Shown here: positions 17,577 through 26,247 of the stretch, piece by piece
Layout: every line of letters begins with the position of its first letter
How positions within the stretch are numbered: position 1 is the first letter of the stretch
NCBI RefSeq assembly: GCF_003999195.1
Contig: NZ_RJVR01000272.1
Location: 1-33,356, forward strand
Source of the DNA: Streptomyces soli
Lineage (GTDB): Bacteria; Actinomycetota; Actinomycetes; Streptomycetales; Streptomycetaceae
Reading direction: 5' to 3'
DNA: 33,356 bases
Made by a program: the position numbers and the translations under genes
The notes under the pieces: model-generated
The model's input: the letters and a program-made list of their open reading frames with translations, nothing else
What the model was told of the DNA's origin: nothing
The model's database searches: none

Positions 17577-19814
17577 ATGAGCAGTAGCACCACGGGCGGC
17601 AAGCCCAAGCGAACCGGCCTGCGCAGGCTGGTCCCCACGTGGCGGACGGTCGTCGGCTCCCTCCTGCTGCTTGTGCTGGCACTCGCCGCTGCCTTCCTCG
17701 CCGGCTACATGCTGGTCGACATCCCCAAGGCCAACGCCGGGGCCATCGCCCAGTCCAATGTCTACCTGTACGCCGACGGCTCACAGCTCGCCCGCGACGG
17801 CGCCGTCAACCGCGAGAACGTCACGCTCAGCCAGGTCGCCAAGACGGCCCAATACGCCACCCTCGCTGCCGAGGACCGGAACTTCTACCACGAGTCCGCC
17901 GTCAGCCCCAAGGCCATGGTCCGCGCCGCCTGGAACAGCGCGACCGGTAAGGGCCGGCAGTCCGGCTCCACCATCACCCAGCAGTACGTCAAGAACTACT
18001 ACCTGACCCAGCAGCAGACCGCGGTCCGCAAGGTCAAGGAGTTCTTCATCGCGATCAAGCTCGACCGCGAGAAGACCAAGGACGAGATCCTCGAGGGCTA
18101 CCTCAACACCAGCTACTACGGCCGCAACGCCTACGGCATCCAGGCCGCCTCCCAGGCCTACTTCGGCAAGGACGCCGAGCGGCTGACCGTCGCCGAAGGC
18201 GCGTACCTCGCCACACTCCTCAACGCCCCCAGCGAGTACGACGTCATCGCCCACCCCGAGAACAAGGACAAGGCCGTCGCCCGCTGGAACTACGTCCTCG
18301 ACGGCATGGTCAAGGAGAGCTGGCTCAGCGAGAGCGACCGCGCGGCCACCAAGTTCCCCACGACCGACAAGGCCAAGGGCGCCACCGGCATGTCCGGGCA
18401 GCGCGGCTACCTCGTCGAGGCGGTCAAGGACTACCTCGCCGAAAACAAGATCCTCGACGAGGAGACCCTGCGCTCCGGCGGCTACCGCATCACCACCACC
18501 ATCCAGAAGCCCAAGGAGACCGCCTTCACCGAGGCGGCGCAGAAGCAGCTCCTCGACAACCTCGACCCCAAGGCCCGCAAGGTCGACCAGTACGTCCGGG
18601 CCGGCGGTGCCTCCATCGACCCCAAGACCGGCAACGTCGTCGCGATGTACGGCGGCGTCGACTACACCAAGCAGTACGTCAACAACGCGACCCGGCGCGA
18701 CTACCAGGTCGGCTCCACCTTCAAGCCGTTCATCTTCGCCTCCGCCGTCGAGAACCAGTCGCAGACCCAGGACGGCCGCACCATCACCCCGTACACGGCC
18801 TACGACGGCACCAACAAGCGCGAGGTCATCGGTCCCAACGGTCCCACCGGCTACGCGCCCGCCAACGAGGACAACGTCTCGTACGGGCAGATCACCGTGA
18901 CCCGTGCCATGGACAAGTCCGTGAACGCGGTCTTCGCGCAGACGGCCCAGGACGTCGGCCCCGACAAGGTCAAGGCGACCGCCGTGGCGCTGGGCCTCCC
19001 GGCGAACACCCCGTCGCTGACCACCAATCCGTCAATGGCGCTCGGCACCGCCACCGCCAGCCCGCTGGACATGGCCCAGGCCTACGCGACGCTCGCCAAC
19101 CACGGCAAGTACATCCCGTACACGCTCGTCACGAAGATCAGCAAGGACGGCTCGGACATCACGCTCCCCAAGCGCGACGCCAAGCAGGTCGTCACGCGCG
19201 AGGCCGCCGACACCACCACCTCGATCCTGCGCTCGGTCGTCAACGGCGGCACCGCCACCGCCGCGCAGGCAGCCGGCCGGCCCGCCGCGGGCAAGACCGG
19301 CACGATGGAGGAGGACAAGGCCGCCTGGTTCGCCGGCTACACCCCGAACCTGGCCACCGTCGTCGCCGTCATGGGCCAGAACTCCAACACCGGCAAGCAG
19401 GAACCCCTCTACGGCGCGACCGGCCTCGCCCGGGTCAACGGCGGCGGCTACCCGACGCAGATCTGGGCCGCCTACACCTCCGGCGCCCTCAAGGGCACCC
19501 CGTCGCAGGGCTTCGACCTCCAGCTGGAGAAGGGCGCCACCGCACCGCCCACGTCCGCCCCGCCGCCCACCACGGCCCCGTCCACCACCGCTCCCGCCAC
19601 CAGCGCCCCGCCGGTCACCAGCGCCCCGCCGACCACCGAGGTCCCGACCACCACGGCCCCGCCCACCACCCTCTTCCCGAGCGGTGGCATGACGGGCGGG
19701 ACCCTTGGCGGGACCGGGGGGACGGACAGCACGGGCGGCACGGGCGGCGGTGCGACGACGGACGGGCTCGATTTCGGCGGCACGACGGAGGGCGCGGAGA
19801 ACACGTTCCAGTAG
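17577..19814 (+). CDS. Class A penicillin-binding protein (bifunctional transglycosylase/transpeptidase)
   Basis: 745 aa. A short cytoplasmic basic tail (KPKRTGLRRL) and one membrane anchor (about 23-46) are followed by a GT51 glycosyltransferase domain with catalytic Glu99 in LAAEDRNFYHE and the downstream motifs GSTITQQYVKN and EILEGYLNTSYYGRNAYGIQ. The transpeptidase domain has Ser380-x-x-Lys383 (STFK), Ser448-Val-Asn450 and Lys573-Thr-Gly-Thr. After about residue 655 comes a Pro/Thr/Ser/Ala-rich tail and then a Gly/Thr-rich end, typical of wall-spanning linkers. It polymerises and cross-links peptidoglycan outside the membrane. ATG 17577 has GGAGGAG upstream. The locus matches that of S. 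coelicolor SCO2897-type PBPs; which of several class A paralogues it is cannot be fixed. Confidence 0.95.
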   Translation: MSSSTTGGKPKRTGLRRLVPTWRTVVGSLLLLVLALAAAFLAGYMLVDIPKANAGAIAQSNVYLYADGSQLARDGAVNRENVTLSQVAKTAQYATLAAEDRNFYHESAVSPKAMVRAAWNSATGKGRQSGSTITQQYVKNYYLTQQQTAVRKVKEFFIAIKLDREKTKDEILEGYLNTSYYGRNAYGIQAASQAYFGKDAERLTVAEGAYLATLLNAPSEYDVIAHPENKDKAVARWNYVLDGMVKESWLSESDRAATKFPTTDKAKGATGMSGQRGYLVEAVKDYLAENKILDEETLRSGGYRITTTIQKPKETAFTEAAQKQLLDNLDPKARKVDQYVRAGGASIDPKTGNVVAMYGGVDYTKQYVNNATRRDYQVGSTFKPFIFASAVENQSQTQDGRTITPYTAYDGTNKREVIGPNGPTGYAPANEDNVSYGQITVTRAMDKSVNAVFAQTAQDVGPDKVKATAVALGLPANTPSLTTNPSMALGTATASPLDMAQAYATLANHGKYIPYTLVTKISKDGSDITLPKRDAKQVVTREAADTTTSILRSVVNGGTATAAQAAGRPAAGKTGTMEEDKAAWFAGYTPNLATVVAVMGQNSNTGKQEPLYGATGLARVNGGGYPTQIWAAYTSGALKGTPSQGFDLQLEKGATAPPTSAPPPTTAPSTTAPATSAPPVTSAPPTTEVPTTTAPPTTLFPSGGMTGGTLGGTGGTDSTGGTGGGATTDGLDFGGTTEGAENTFQ

Positions 19815-19851
19815 GCGGCCCTCAGCTCAGCGGTGGCGGATCAGTGGCCGA

Positions 19852-20211
19852 TCAGAGGTAGAGCCCGGTGGAGTCCTCGGCCCCCTGGAGGCGCTCCGCT
19901 GCCACCGCGTGCAGGTCGCGCTCGCGCATCAGTACGTAGGCGGTGCCCCGCACCTCGACCTCGGCCCGGTCCTCCGGGTCGAACAGCACCCGGTCCCCGA
20001 CCTCCACCGTCCGCACGTTCTGGCCGACCGCGACCACCTCCGCCCAGGCCAGCCGCTTCCCGACGGCCGCCGTGGCCGGGATCAGGATGCCGCCGCCCGA
20101 GCGTCGCTCGCCCTCCGGGCTGTCGCTGCGTACGAGCACGCGGTCGTGCAGCATCCGGATCGGGAGCTTGTCATTGATCTGTGTCGCCGTAGCGGTCTTG
20201 TTCGAACTCAC
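19852..20211 (-). CDS. GroES-like (Cpn10 family) protein
   Basis: 119 aa, a diverged Cpn10. Recognisable parts are IRMLHDRVLVRSDSPEGERRSGGGILIP (the mobile loop region with its GGI-like element), AEVVAVGQNV, VEVGDRVLFDPEDRAEVEVRGTAYVLMRERDLHAV, and an N-terminal extension of about 17 residues that GroES lacks. There is no groEL beside it, so it is not the main GroES. Streptomyces commonly carry such an orphan. It converges on the PBP gene and lies 10 bp downstream of the DUF3618 gene on the same strand. The role as a co-chaperone is inferred from the fold only. Confidence 0.85.
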   Translation of the reverse strand: MSSNKTATATQINDKLPIRMLHDRVLVRSDSPEGERRSGGGILIPATAAVGKRLAWAEVVAVGQNVRTVEVGDRVLFDPEDRAEVEVRGTAYVLMRERDLHAVAAERLQGAEDSTGLYL

Positions 20212-20221
20212 AGATACGACG

Positions 20222-20551
20222 TTACCGGCGTCGCCTCCGCCACGAGAGCCCGGCCACCACCGCGACCACGGCCACCACCCCGACCGCCACCGGCACGATC
20301 CGGTCCAGGCGCGGGCTGCCGTCCTCCGTCGTGAACTGCCCGCGCGCTTCCGAGACCGCGCGGTTCACGGTCACGTAAGCCTTCCCGGCCGTACGATCCA
20401 CCGCGGCCGCGACCTTCGCCTTCGTATCGGCCGCGATCGTCTTCGGGTGCACCCGCACCGCGATCTCGTCCAGCGCCGCGGCGAGATCCTGCCGCCTGCG
20501 GACAATGTCCGCCTCGATCTGCGCCGGGGTCCTCGCGTCCGCCTCCGACAC
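20222..20551 (-). CDS. DUF3618 family protein
   Basis: 109 aa from a GTG at 20551 with GGAGGAG upstream. The N-terminal TPAQIEADIVRRRQDLAAALDEIAVRVHPK is the hallmark of DUF3618 (a helical region with 'I..TR..L..T...L..R..P'). A linker follows, then one C-terminal transmembrane helix (VAVGVVAVVAVVAGLSW) and a basic tail. It is probably a membrane-tethered cytoplasmic helical protein of unknown function. It is divergent from bcp across about 100 bp, and is likely co-transcribed with the GroES-like gene. Confidence 0.88.
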   Translation of the reverse strand: MSEADARTPAQIEADIVRRRQDLAAALDEIAVRVHPKTIAADTKAKVAAAVDRTAGKAYVTVNRAVSEARGQFTTEDGSPRLDRIVPVAVGVVAVVAVVAGLSWRRRRR

Positions 20552-20651
20552 CGCAACTCCTCCATCAGTTCGCCGGGTACCGTGACGGACAGTCTGTCAG
20601 TCCGTACGTTCCGACGCCCGTCGGCACCCCGTTTTCGAGGAGCTGCTCCCC

Positions 20652-21119
20652 ATGGCCGACCGCCTCACCCCCGGCGAACCCGCCCCCGACTTCACCCTCC
20701 CCGACGCCGACGGCACCCCGGTCTCCCTGGCCGAGCACAAGGGCCGCAAGGTCATCGTCTACTTCTACCCGGCCGCCCTGACACCCGGCTGCACCAAGCA
20801 GGCCTGCGACTTCACCGACAACCTGGAGCTGCTGGCGGGCGCCGGCTACGACGTCATCGGCGTCTCGCCCGACAAGCCGGAGAAGCTGGCGAAGTTCCGC
20901 GAGAAGGAATCCCTCAAGGTCACGCTGGTCGCCGACTCCGACAAGGCCGTCCTGGAGGCGTACGGAGCCTTCGGCGAGAAGAAGCTCTACGGCAAGACCG
21001 TCACCGGCGTCATCCGCTCCACGGTCGTCGTGGACGAGGAGGGCAAGGTCGAGCACGCCTGGTACAACGTCAAGGCCACCGGGCACGTCGCCAAGCTCCT
21101 CAAGGACCTGAAAATCTGA
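20652..21119 (+). CDS. bcp: Thiol peroxidase of the Bcp/PrxQ type
   Basis: 155 aa. It reduces hydroperoxides with thioredoxin as electron donor. The peroxidatic Cys47 (TPGCTKQ) and the resolving Cys52, five residues later as in E. coli Bcp, are both present. The thioredoxin-like fold motifs PDFTLPDADGTPVSL and KVIVYFYPAALTPGC are clear. ATG 20652 follows a GAGGAGCTGCTCCCC leader with GGAG. It precedes the tRNA-Leu gene by 42 bp. Confidence 0.95.
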   Translation: MADRLTPGEPAPDFTLPDADGTPVSLAEHKGRKVIVYFYPAALTPGCTKQACDFTDNLELLAGAGYDVIGVSPDKPEKLAKFREKESLKVTLVADSDKAVLEAYGAFGEKKLYGKTVTGVIRSTVVVDEEGKVEHAWYNVKATGHVAKLLKDLKI

Positions 21120-21161
21120 GGCCGGCCCACCCGGGTCACCCAGTAATATGGCTGACTGCAC

Positions 21162-21246
21162 GCGGCCGTGATGGAACTGGCAGTCATGCTGGGTTTAGGT
21201 CCCAGTGAGGTAATCCCTCGTGTGGGTTCGAGTCCCACCGGCCGCA
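21162..21246 (+). tRNA. tRNA-Leu (anticodon UAG)
   Basis: An 85-nt class II cloverleaf. The acceptor stem GCGGCCG (21162-21168) pairs with CGGCCGC (21239-21245). The anticodon stem CTGGG/CCCAG (21189-21193 and 21201-21205) closes a 7-nt loop with TAG at 21196-21198. A long variable arm (about 21206-21220) and a T-arm with GGTTCGAGTCC follow. CCA is not encoded; the 3' flank reads CAGCC after the discriminator A. The anticodon reads the rare CUA and related CUN leucine codons. Confidence 0.95.
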
Positions 21247-21252
21247 CAGCCC

Positions 21253-21289
21253 CCGAGGGGCCTCCGGAGGTTCTCCGGCGGCCCCTCGG
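21253..21289. terminator. Hairpin terminator between tRNA-Leu and rdgB
   Basis: 10-bp perfect arms (21253-21262 and 21280-21289) surround an inner TCCGGAG...CTCCGG stem. It lies six bases after the tRNA and just before the stop of the convergent rdgB, so it probably ends both transcripts. Confidence 0.75.
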
Positions 21290-21294
21290 TCCGA

Positions 21295-21900
21295 CTACTG
21301 GCCCACCAGGTCGCGCACGACCGGCACCAGCGCCCTGAACGCCTTGCCCCGGTGGCTGATCGCGTTCTTCTCCTCCGCCGTGAGCTGGGCGCAGGTCCGG
21401 GCGTCGCCCAGCGGCTGGAGGATCGGGTCGTAGCCGAAGCCGCCATCGCCGGCCGGAGTGTGGCGGAGGGTGCCAAGCAGGCGGCCCTCGACGACGCGTT
21501 CGGTGCCGTCGGGAAGGGCAAGGGCGGCGGCACAGGAGAAGTGGGCGCCCCGGTGCGCCTCGCCGATGTCGGCGAGCTGGGCGAGCAGGAGGTCGAGGTT
21601 GGCGCGGTCGTCGCCGTGCTTGCCCGACCACCGGGCGGAGAAGATCCCGGGGGCCCCGCCGAGGACGTCGACGCAGAGACCGGAGTCGTCGGCCACAGCC
21701 GGATGCCCCGTGGCCTGGGCCAGCGCATGGGCCTTGAGGAGGGCGTTCTCGGCGAAGGTGACGCCCGTTTCCTTGGTGTCGGGTACCTCGGGGTAGGCGT
21801 CGGCGCCGACGAGCTCGTGGGACAGGCCCGCGTCGGCGAGGATCGCGCGGAGCTCGGTGATCTTTCCTGCGTTGCGGGTGGCGAGAATGAGGCGGGTCAT
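21295..21900 (-). CDS. rdgB: RdgB/HAM1 family non-canonical purine NTP pyrophosphatase (XTP/dITPase)
   Basis: 201 aa from the ATG at 21900; the extended frame upstream translates the repeat region. It removes inosine and xanthosine triphosphates from the nucleotide pool. Motifs: TRLILATRNAGKITELRAIL at the start (the substrate-binding SxNxxK region), ETGVTFAENALLKAHA, AVADDSGLCVDVLGGAPGIFSARW with catalytic Asp residues, GFGYDPI and the C-terminal SHRGKAF. It is complete. In M. tuberculosis rdgB (Rv1341) directly follows rph; here the order relative to transcription is rph then rdgB with a small lipoprotein gene and a repeat block inserted between. Confidence 0.95.
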   Translation of the reverse strand: MTRLILATRNAGKITELRAILADAGLSHELVGADAYPEVPDTKETGVTFAENALLKAHALAQATGHPAVADDSGLCVDVLGGAPGIFSARWSGKHGDDRANLDLLLAQLADIGEAHRGAHFSCAAALALPDGTERVVEGRLLGTLRHTPAGDGGFGYDPILQPLGDARTCAQLTAEEKNAISHRGKAFRALVPVVRDLVGQ

Positions 21901-22284
21901 GGCGTCGATTATCCCGCCAGCCCCGCCACCCGGGTTGGGGGTAAGCCGTCCGCCTGAGGGGAGCGAAGCGAGGTGGGGGCCCCGGCCGGAGGCTGGGGGT
22001 GGGGGCACTCCCCCAGCCTCCGGCCGGGGGGACCCCCACCCAAAGGAAGCTTTGGGGGAGGCAGGCCCAACCCGACCGCACCCGGCAGCGGGCGCGCATC
22101 ACGACGGTGGGTGTCCGGGGGTGCGTCGGCGGCCGACGGTCCGTGGCCCGGGTTGTGCCAGCCTCCCGCACCCCCGGCCGAAGGCCGGGGGAGTGCCCCC
22201 ATCTCGCTTCGCTCGCCTTGCGGAACGTTCTCCCACAACCCGGTGGAAGACCGGGGTCCGGGGCGGAGCCCCAGCGGGTCGGGG
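21901..22284. repeat. 384-bp intergenic region of dispersed palindromic repeats
   Basis: No gene. It starts with CCGGGTTGGGGGTAAGCCGT (the repeat shared with 14643). Next is a 20-bp perfect inverted repeat (21980-21999 and 22010-22029), then the closing GGCCCAACCC at 22064-22073. A second smaller palindrome (CGGCCGAAGGCCG type) lies near 22175-22190, with the CTCGCTTCGCTCGCC module at 22204-22218. The first element looks like the 14643 repeat with extra sequence inserted between its arms. Confidence 0.75.
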
Positions 22285-22671
22285 CTAGCTGGCGGTGCAG
22301 ACCTTGGTGAGTTCGCCGGCGGCGGCGACGACGGGGGAGATGTCGGGGACTTGGCCCTTGTCGGCGGCGGTTTGGGCGTTGTCGACGGCTTGGGTGAGGT
22401 CCTTGACGGCGGCGCTGACGTCGGGGTCGCCGGTGTCGGCGCTGAGGGACTTGAGGTCCTGGGAGATCTGGTCCAGCGCGTCGGCCGCCGCCTGCGGGCT
22501 GTCGCCGGCGTTGCTGACGGCGTTCTGGAGGTCCTGGACGTCACTGGCGACGGTGGCGGCGGTCTGGGCGCAGTCGAGGGCCTTGCTGACGGCACTGCAG
22601 CTGACGAGGGCAGCGGCGGCGACGACCGGGACGGCGACGGCAAGGACGAGGTGGCGGGCGCGAGAAGGCAT
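22285..22671 (-). CDS. Small secreted lipoprotein, unknown function
   Basis: 128 aa. The N-terminus has basic residues (MPSRARH), a hydrophobic core (LVLAVAVPVVAAAALVSC) and a lipobox ending at Cys25 (LVSC), so a lipid-anchored extracytoplasmic protein is expected. The mature part is small, Ala/Asp/Gln-rich and helical (SDVQDLQNAVSNAGDSPQAA, ALDQISQDLKSLSADTG), with Cys34 and a C-terminal Cys125 that may form a disulfide. The helical pattern could be a coiled coil. I recognise no enzyme motif. It lies between rph and rdgB on the same strand, 60 bp downstream of rph. Confidence 0.8.
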   Translation of the reverse strand: MPSRARHLVLAVAVPVVAAAALVSCSAVSKALDCAQTAATVASDVQDLQNAVSNAGDSPQAAADALDQISQDLKSLSADTGDPDVSAAVKDLTQAVDNAQTAADKGQVPDISPVVAAAGELTKVCTAS

Positions 22672-22731
22672 ACCTCTCTATACGCGCCGCGCCGCCCCGG
22701 GGTTGCGTAAAACCGCCAAGTCAGGGCGGAG

Positions 22732-23469
<738 letters not shown>

Positions 23470-23479
23470 GGCATCGAGC

Positions 23480-24598
23480 CTATCGGCTGTCGGCCACTGC
23501 CTTGATCCCCGCCAGTACGCGCTCGACCGCCCCGGCCGTCGTCGAGGCGTGGGCGGAGAGCCTGACGGAGTCGGCCCGCACGGACGGGGTGACCTCCTGG
23601 GCGTGGAGGGCCTCGGCGACCCGCGCCGGGTCGGTTCCGGGGAGGCGGAAGGAGACGATGCCGGCGCGCTCGTGCGGGGCGGTGGGGGAAAGGATCTCGC
23701 CGCCGTGGGCCCGGACGGCGTCGATGAGTTCATCCACCCGTGTCGCGACGTGCGCCGCGATGGCCGGGACGGTGACCCGCTCGACCAGTTCCAGCGCCGC
23801 CGCGAAGGCGGCCGCCGTGACCGGGCTCAGATTGGTGATGCTCCAGCGCAGCGCGTCCGGGGCGACGGGATGCTCGGTGTCGTCGAAAACGGCGACATCC
23901 TCGATGCCGGTCCACCCGGTCAGCGTCGGCTCCAGCCGCTCCAGGGCCCGGTCGGACAGCGCGGCGAAGCCCGTGGCCCAGCTGGCCCGCAGCCACTTCT
24001 GGCCGCCGGCGACGACCACGTCGGCCGCTTCCCAGGGGAGGTCGGCGACGCCCAAGCCCTGCATGGCGTCGACGACCAGGAGCCGGTCGCCGATGACCTC
24101 GCGGATGGCGGCGAGGTCGGCGCGGTAGCCCGTACGGAAGTCCACTGCGCTCAGCGACACGGCGACCACGTCGTCCGTCAGGGCGGCCCGTACGGCGTCC
24201 GGGGTCGGCCGGGCGTCGAGCCAGCGCGGCTCGGCGCGGCCCAGGGCGGCGGTGCGGCGCCAGGGGTAGTGGTTGGCCGGGAAGTCGGCGGACGGCACGA
24301 GGACGACCCCGGACGGGATGCCGAACGCGGCGTGGAAGAGCCCGGTGGAGGTGTTGGGCAGCAGCGCGATGTGCGCCGTGTCCGTCCCGGCGAGCCGCGC
24401 GGCGGCGGCCCGGGCACGCGGCTCGGCCCACATGAGGTCGTTGACGGTGGTGTGGTCGGCCCGGGCCGACGCGGCCAGGGCGGCGGCCGTGGCGTCGAGG
24501 ACGTCGCGGGAGGGCGGCCCGTAGCGGGCGAAGTCGAGGTAGCCCTCGGGCTCGCTGAAGTGCTCGGCGTATCCGGGCAGTCCTGTGGTGCGGGTCAT
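23480..24598 (-). CDS. PLP-dependent aminotransferase class V family protein
   Basis: 372 aa. Fold type I aminotransferase related to cysteine desulfurase, isopenicillin epimerase and kynureninase. The Schiff-base lysine is Lys201 ([18 protein letters not shown]), with Asp177 holding the pyridine nitrogen ([11 protein letters not shown]) and a phosphate-binding region [15 protein letters not shown]. There is no catalytic Cys loop typical of cysteine desulfurases in the C-terminal third, so desulfurase activity is doubtful. Its ATG overlaps the stop of the SGNH gene (ATGA) and its stop is 10 bp before rph. Its reaction cannot be deduced. Confidence 0.9.
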   Translation of the reverse strand: MTRTTGLPGYAEHFSEPEGYLDFARYGPPSRDVLDATAAALAASARADHTTVNDLMWAEPRARAAAARLAGTDTAHIALLPNTSTGLFHAAFGIPSGVVLVPSADFPANHYPWRRTAALGRAEPRWLDARPTPDAVRAALTDDVVAVSLSAVDFRTGYRADLAAIREVIGDRLLVVDAMQGLGVADLPWEAADVVVAGGQKWLRASWATGFAALSDRALERLEPTLTGWTGIEDVAVFDDTEHPVAPDALRWSITNLSPVTAAAFAAALELVERVTVPAIAAHVATRVDELIDAVRAHGGEILSPTAPHERAGIVSFRLPGTDPARVAEALHAQEVTPSVRADSVRLSAHASTTAGAVERVLAGIKAVADSR

Positions 24599-25917
24599 GC
24601 GGTGCTCACCGTTCCGGCCTTGAGCACGCTGAGCGCGAACGCGTCGGCCATCGCCAGGTACCCGGCGTCGCTGGGGTGCAGGTGGTCGCCGGAATCGTAC
24701 GCGGGCAGCAACCGCAGCTGGTGGGCCGGGTCGCGCAGGGCGCGGTCGAAGTCGATGACGCCGTCGTAGACCTCGCCCGCCCGGATCTCGGCGTTGACCT
24801 GCTGGCGTACGTACTCGGCGCGGTCGCTGTAGCGGGGGTGACCCTGCATGGGCATCAGGGTGCCGCCGACCACGCGCAGCCCGTGCTCGTGGGCGCGGCT
24901 GACGATCAGGCGGAGGCCGTTGGTGATGGCGTCGGGGTCGATCCGGCCGTCCGAGCGGAGGATGTCGTTGATGCCCAGCTCCACGATGACGGTCTTGACG
25001 CCGGTCCTGGCCAGCACGTCGCGGTCCAGCCGGTTGAGGGCGCTGGGGTTGGTCAGCGCACTGCCGTCGGTGGCGCCGTCGCGCAGGACGCGGTTGCCGC
25101 TGATGCCCTCGTTGAGGACGCCCATCCGCATCTTGCCCCCAACGGAGGCCGTCAGCCGGGCGGCGAGCTGGTCGGGCCAGCGGTGGTTGGCGCCGACGGT
25201 TGAGGTGGCGCCGTCCGTGATGGAGTCGCCGAACGTGACCACGGCCCCGGCGGCCTGCGTGGTGAAGACGTCCACAGCGGTGACGTACCGCCAGTACGGG
25301 CTCTGCCCGGTGAAGGACGTGCCGATCGTCTGCGCGGTGTGCTCGCCACTCGCGACGTACGAGATCTCGCGCGCCTGCGGGTGGTACGTCACCGGGCCCG
25401 ACATCGTCGGGGAGTACGTCGTCACCAGCAGATCCGTCGCGCCCGGCACCGCCAGCTGCGCGGAGTCGCTGACCGCGCTCCCGCCCGCCGGGATCGTCAC
25501 CATGCCGCTCCCGCCGAAGGTCAGCGCCCGCATGGTGCCCGGCATGGCCGCCGGGCCGCCGCCTGCCGCCGCCACGGCGATCGTGGTGTGCGTGATCACC
25601 AGCGGCTGCGTACCGAAGGCGTTGGACAGCGTGACCCGCGTGGAGGTGCCGCCCACACTGCTGTGCACGACATTGCGGATCGACATCCCGGCGTACCCGT
25701 TCGCCGTGCCCGGCTCGCCCCCGGCGGGGGCCGTCGCCCACGTCCCGACCCACGTCCCGGCCCCCGCGGGCGCGGCCGAAGCGGAGGTCCGCCCCACCGG
25801 CGCCTCGACGCGCGTCGTCGGATTGCCTCTGCCGACTCCGAAGCCGATCGCGGCCGATACGACGGCGACCAGCGCGGCGAGGGCCGCGAGCAGGGCATAA
25901 CCGGTCGATCTGGCCAT
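24595..25917 (-). CDS. SGNH/GDSL hydrolase (secreted or membrane-anchored esterase)
   Basis: 440 aa from the ATG at 25917; further upstream the frame is Arg/His-rich and not credible. The N-terminal hydrophobic segment (about residues 7-29) acts as an uncleaved anchor or signal peptide, followed by a Ser/Ala/Gly linker. A beta-rich domain (about 53-215, starting AGTWVGTWATAP) precedes the catalytic part. The SGNH residues are Ser232 in GDSITDG, Gly273 in EGISGNR, Asn317 in ELGINDIL and Asp411/His414 in DHLHPSDAGY. This is the two-domain Streptomyces type also seen in carbohydrate esterases. The substrate is unknown. It overlaps the aminotransferase start by four bases. Confidence 0.93.
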   Translation of the reverse strand: MARSTGYALLAALAALVAVVSAAIGFGVGRGNPTTRVEAPVGRTSASAAPAGAGTWVGTWATAPAGGEPGTANGYAGMSIRNVVHSSVGGTSTRVTLSNAFGTQPLVITHTTIAVAAAGGGPAAMPGTMRALTFGGSGMVTIPAGGSAVSDSAQLAVPGATDLLVTTYSPTMSGPVTYHPQAREISYVASGEHTAQTIGTSFTGQSPYWRYVTAVDVFTTQAAGAVVTFGDSITDGATSTVGANHRWPDQLAARLTASVGGKMRMGVLNEGISGNRVLRDGATDGSALTNPSALNRLDRDVLARTGVKTVIVELGINDILRSDGRIDPDAITNGLRLIVSRAHEHGLRVVGGTLMPMQGHPRYSDRAEYVRQQVNAEIRAGEVYDGVIDFDRALRDPAHQLRLLPAYDSGDHLHPSDAGYLAMADAFALSVLKAGTVSTA

Positions 25918-26127
25918 GCGGTGCTGTCTCCAGGGCTCAAGGTGGGGTAGGCGGAAGCGTCCTGCACAGGTGTGGCCCGCTCCCGTCCCATGATCCCATG
26001 GAGAGGGTTGGACCCGCCCGTCTGTCTTCTCGGACGCCGGGAACCCGTCCTTCGTTCCATGAATGCGCCCAAAGTGGCGTGGACAATACGACGGGAGGAG
26101 CCGGTGCCCCGAATGAGAGCTGCGGAT
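25918..26127. promoter_or_regulatory. Divergent upstream region of SGNH hydrolase and DUF445 genes
   Basis: About 210 bp with no convincing gene. It must contain the promoters for the minus-strand SGNH operon and for the plus-strand gene pair that follows. Frames crossing it have a weak third-codon bias. No clear operator was recognised. Confidence 0.35.
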
Positions 26128-26247
26128 ATGACCGAACCGGATGTCACGGCATCGCCCGAGCTGCATTCCCCTGGGGGGCCACCCCCCGTACCCCCGGGAA
26201 GTACGGGGGCGGCGGGGCGGGCTGTGGCGGGAGGTGGGCGGCGATGA
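26128..26247 (+). CDS. Short 39-codon frame duplicating the DUF445 N-terminus (doubtful)
   Basis: A frame starting MTEPDVTASPELHSPG and ending with TGA that overlaps the start of the next gene (ATGA at 26244). Its DVTASP is encoded by a 20-bp sequence (26139-26158) repeated with one change at 26279-26298, where it encodes DVTGSP in the DUF445 protein. A hairpin (26183-26191 with 26201-26209) lies inside it. It may be a remnant of an older N-terminus of the DUF445 gene or a small translated leader. It may equally be non-coding. Confidence 0.3.
   Translation: MTEPDVTASPELHSPGGPPPVPPGSTGAAGRAVAGGGRR

Noticed and set aside
21247..21900. Integration (att) site at the tRNA-Leu 3' end
   Set aside because: No second copy of the tRNA 3' end and no integrase gene in the window; the DNA downstream is the core gene rdgB.
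23480..24598. Cysteine desulfurase (IscS/SufS) feeding CysO
   Set aside because: Fold and PLP lysine fit class V aminotransferases, but the active-site Cys loop expected of desulfurases is not visible and the gene is distant from cysO.
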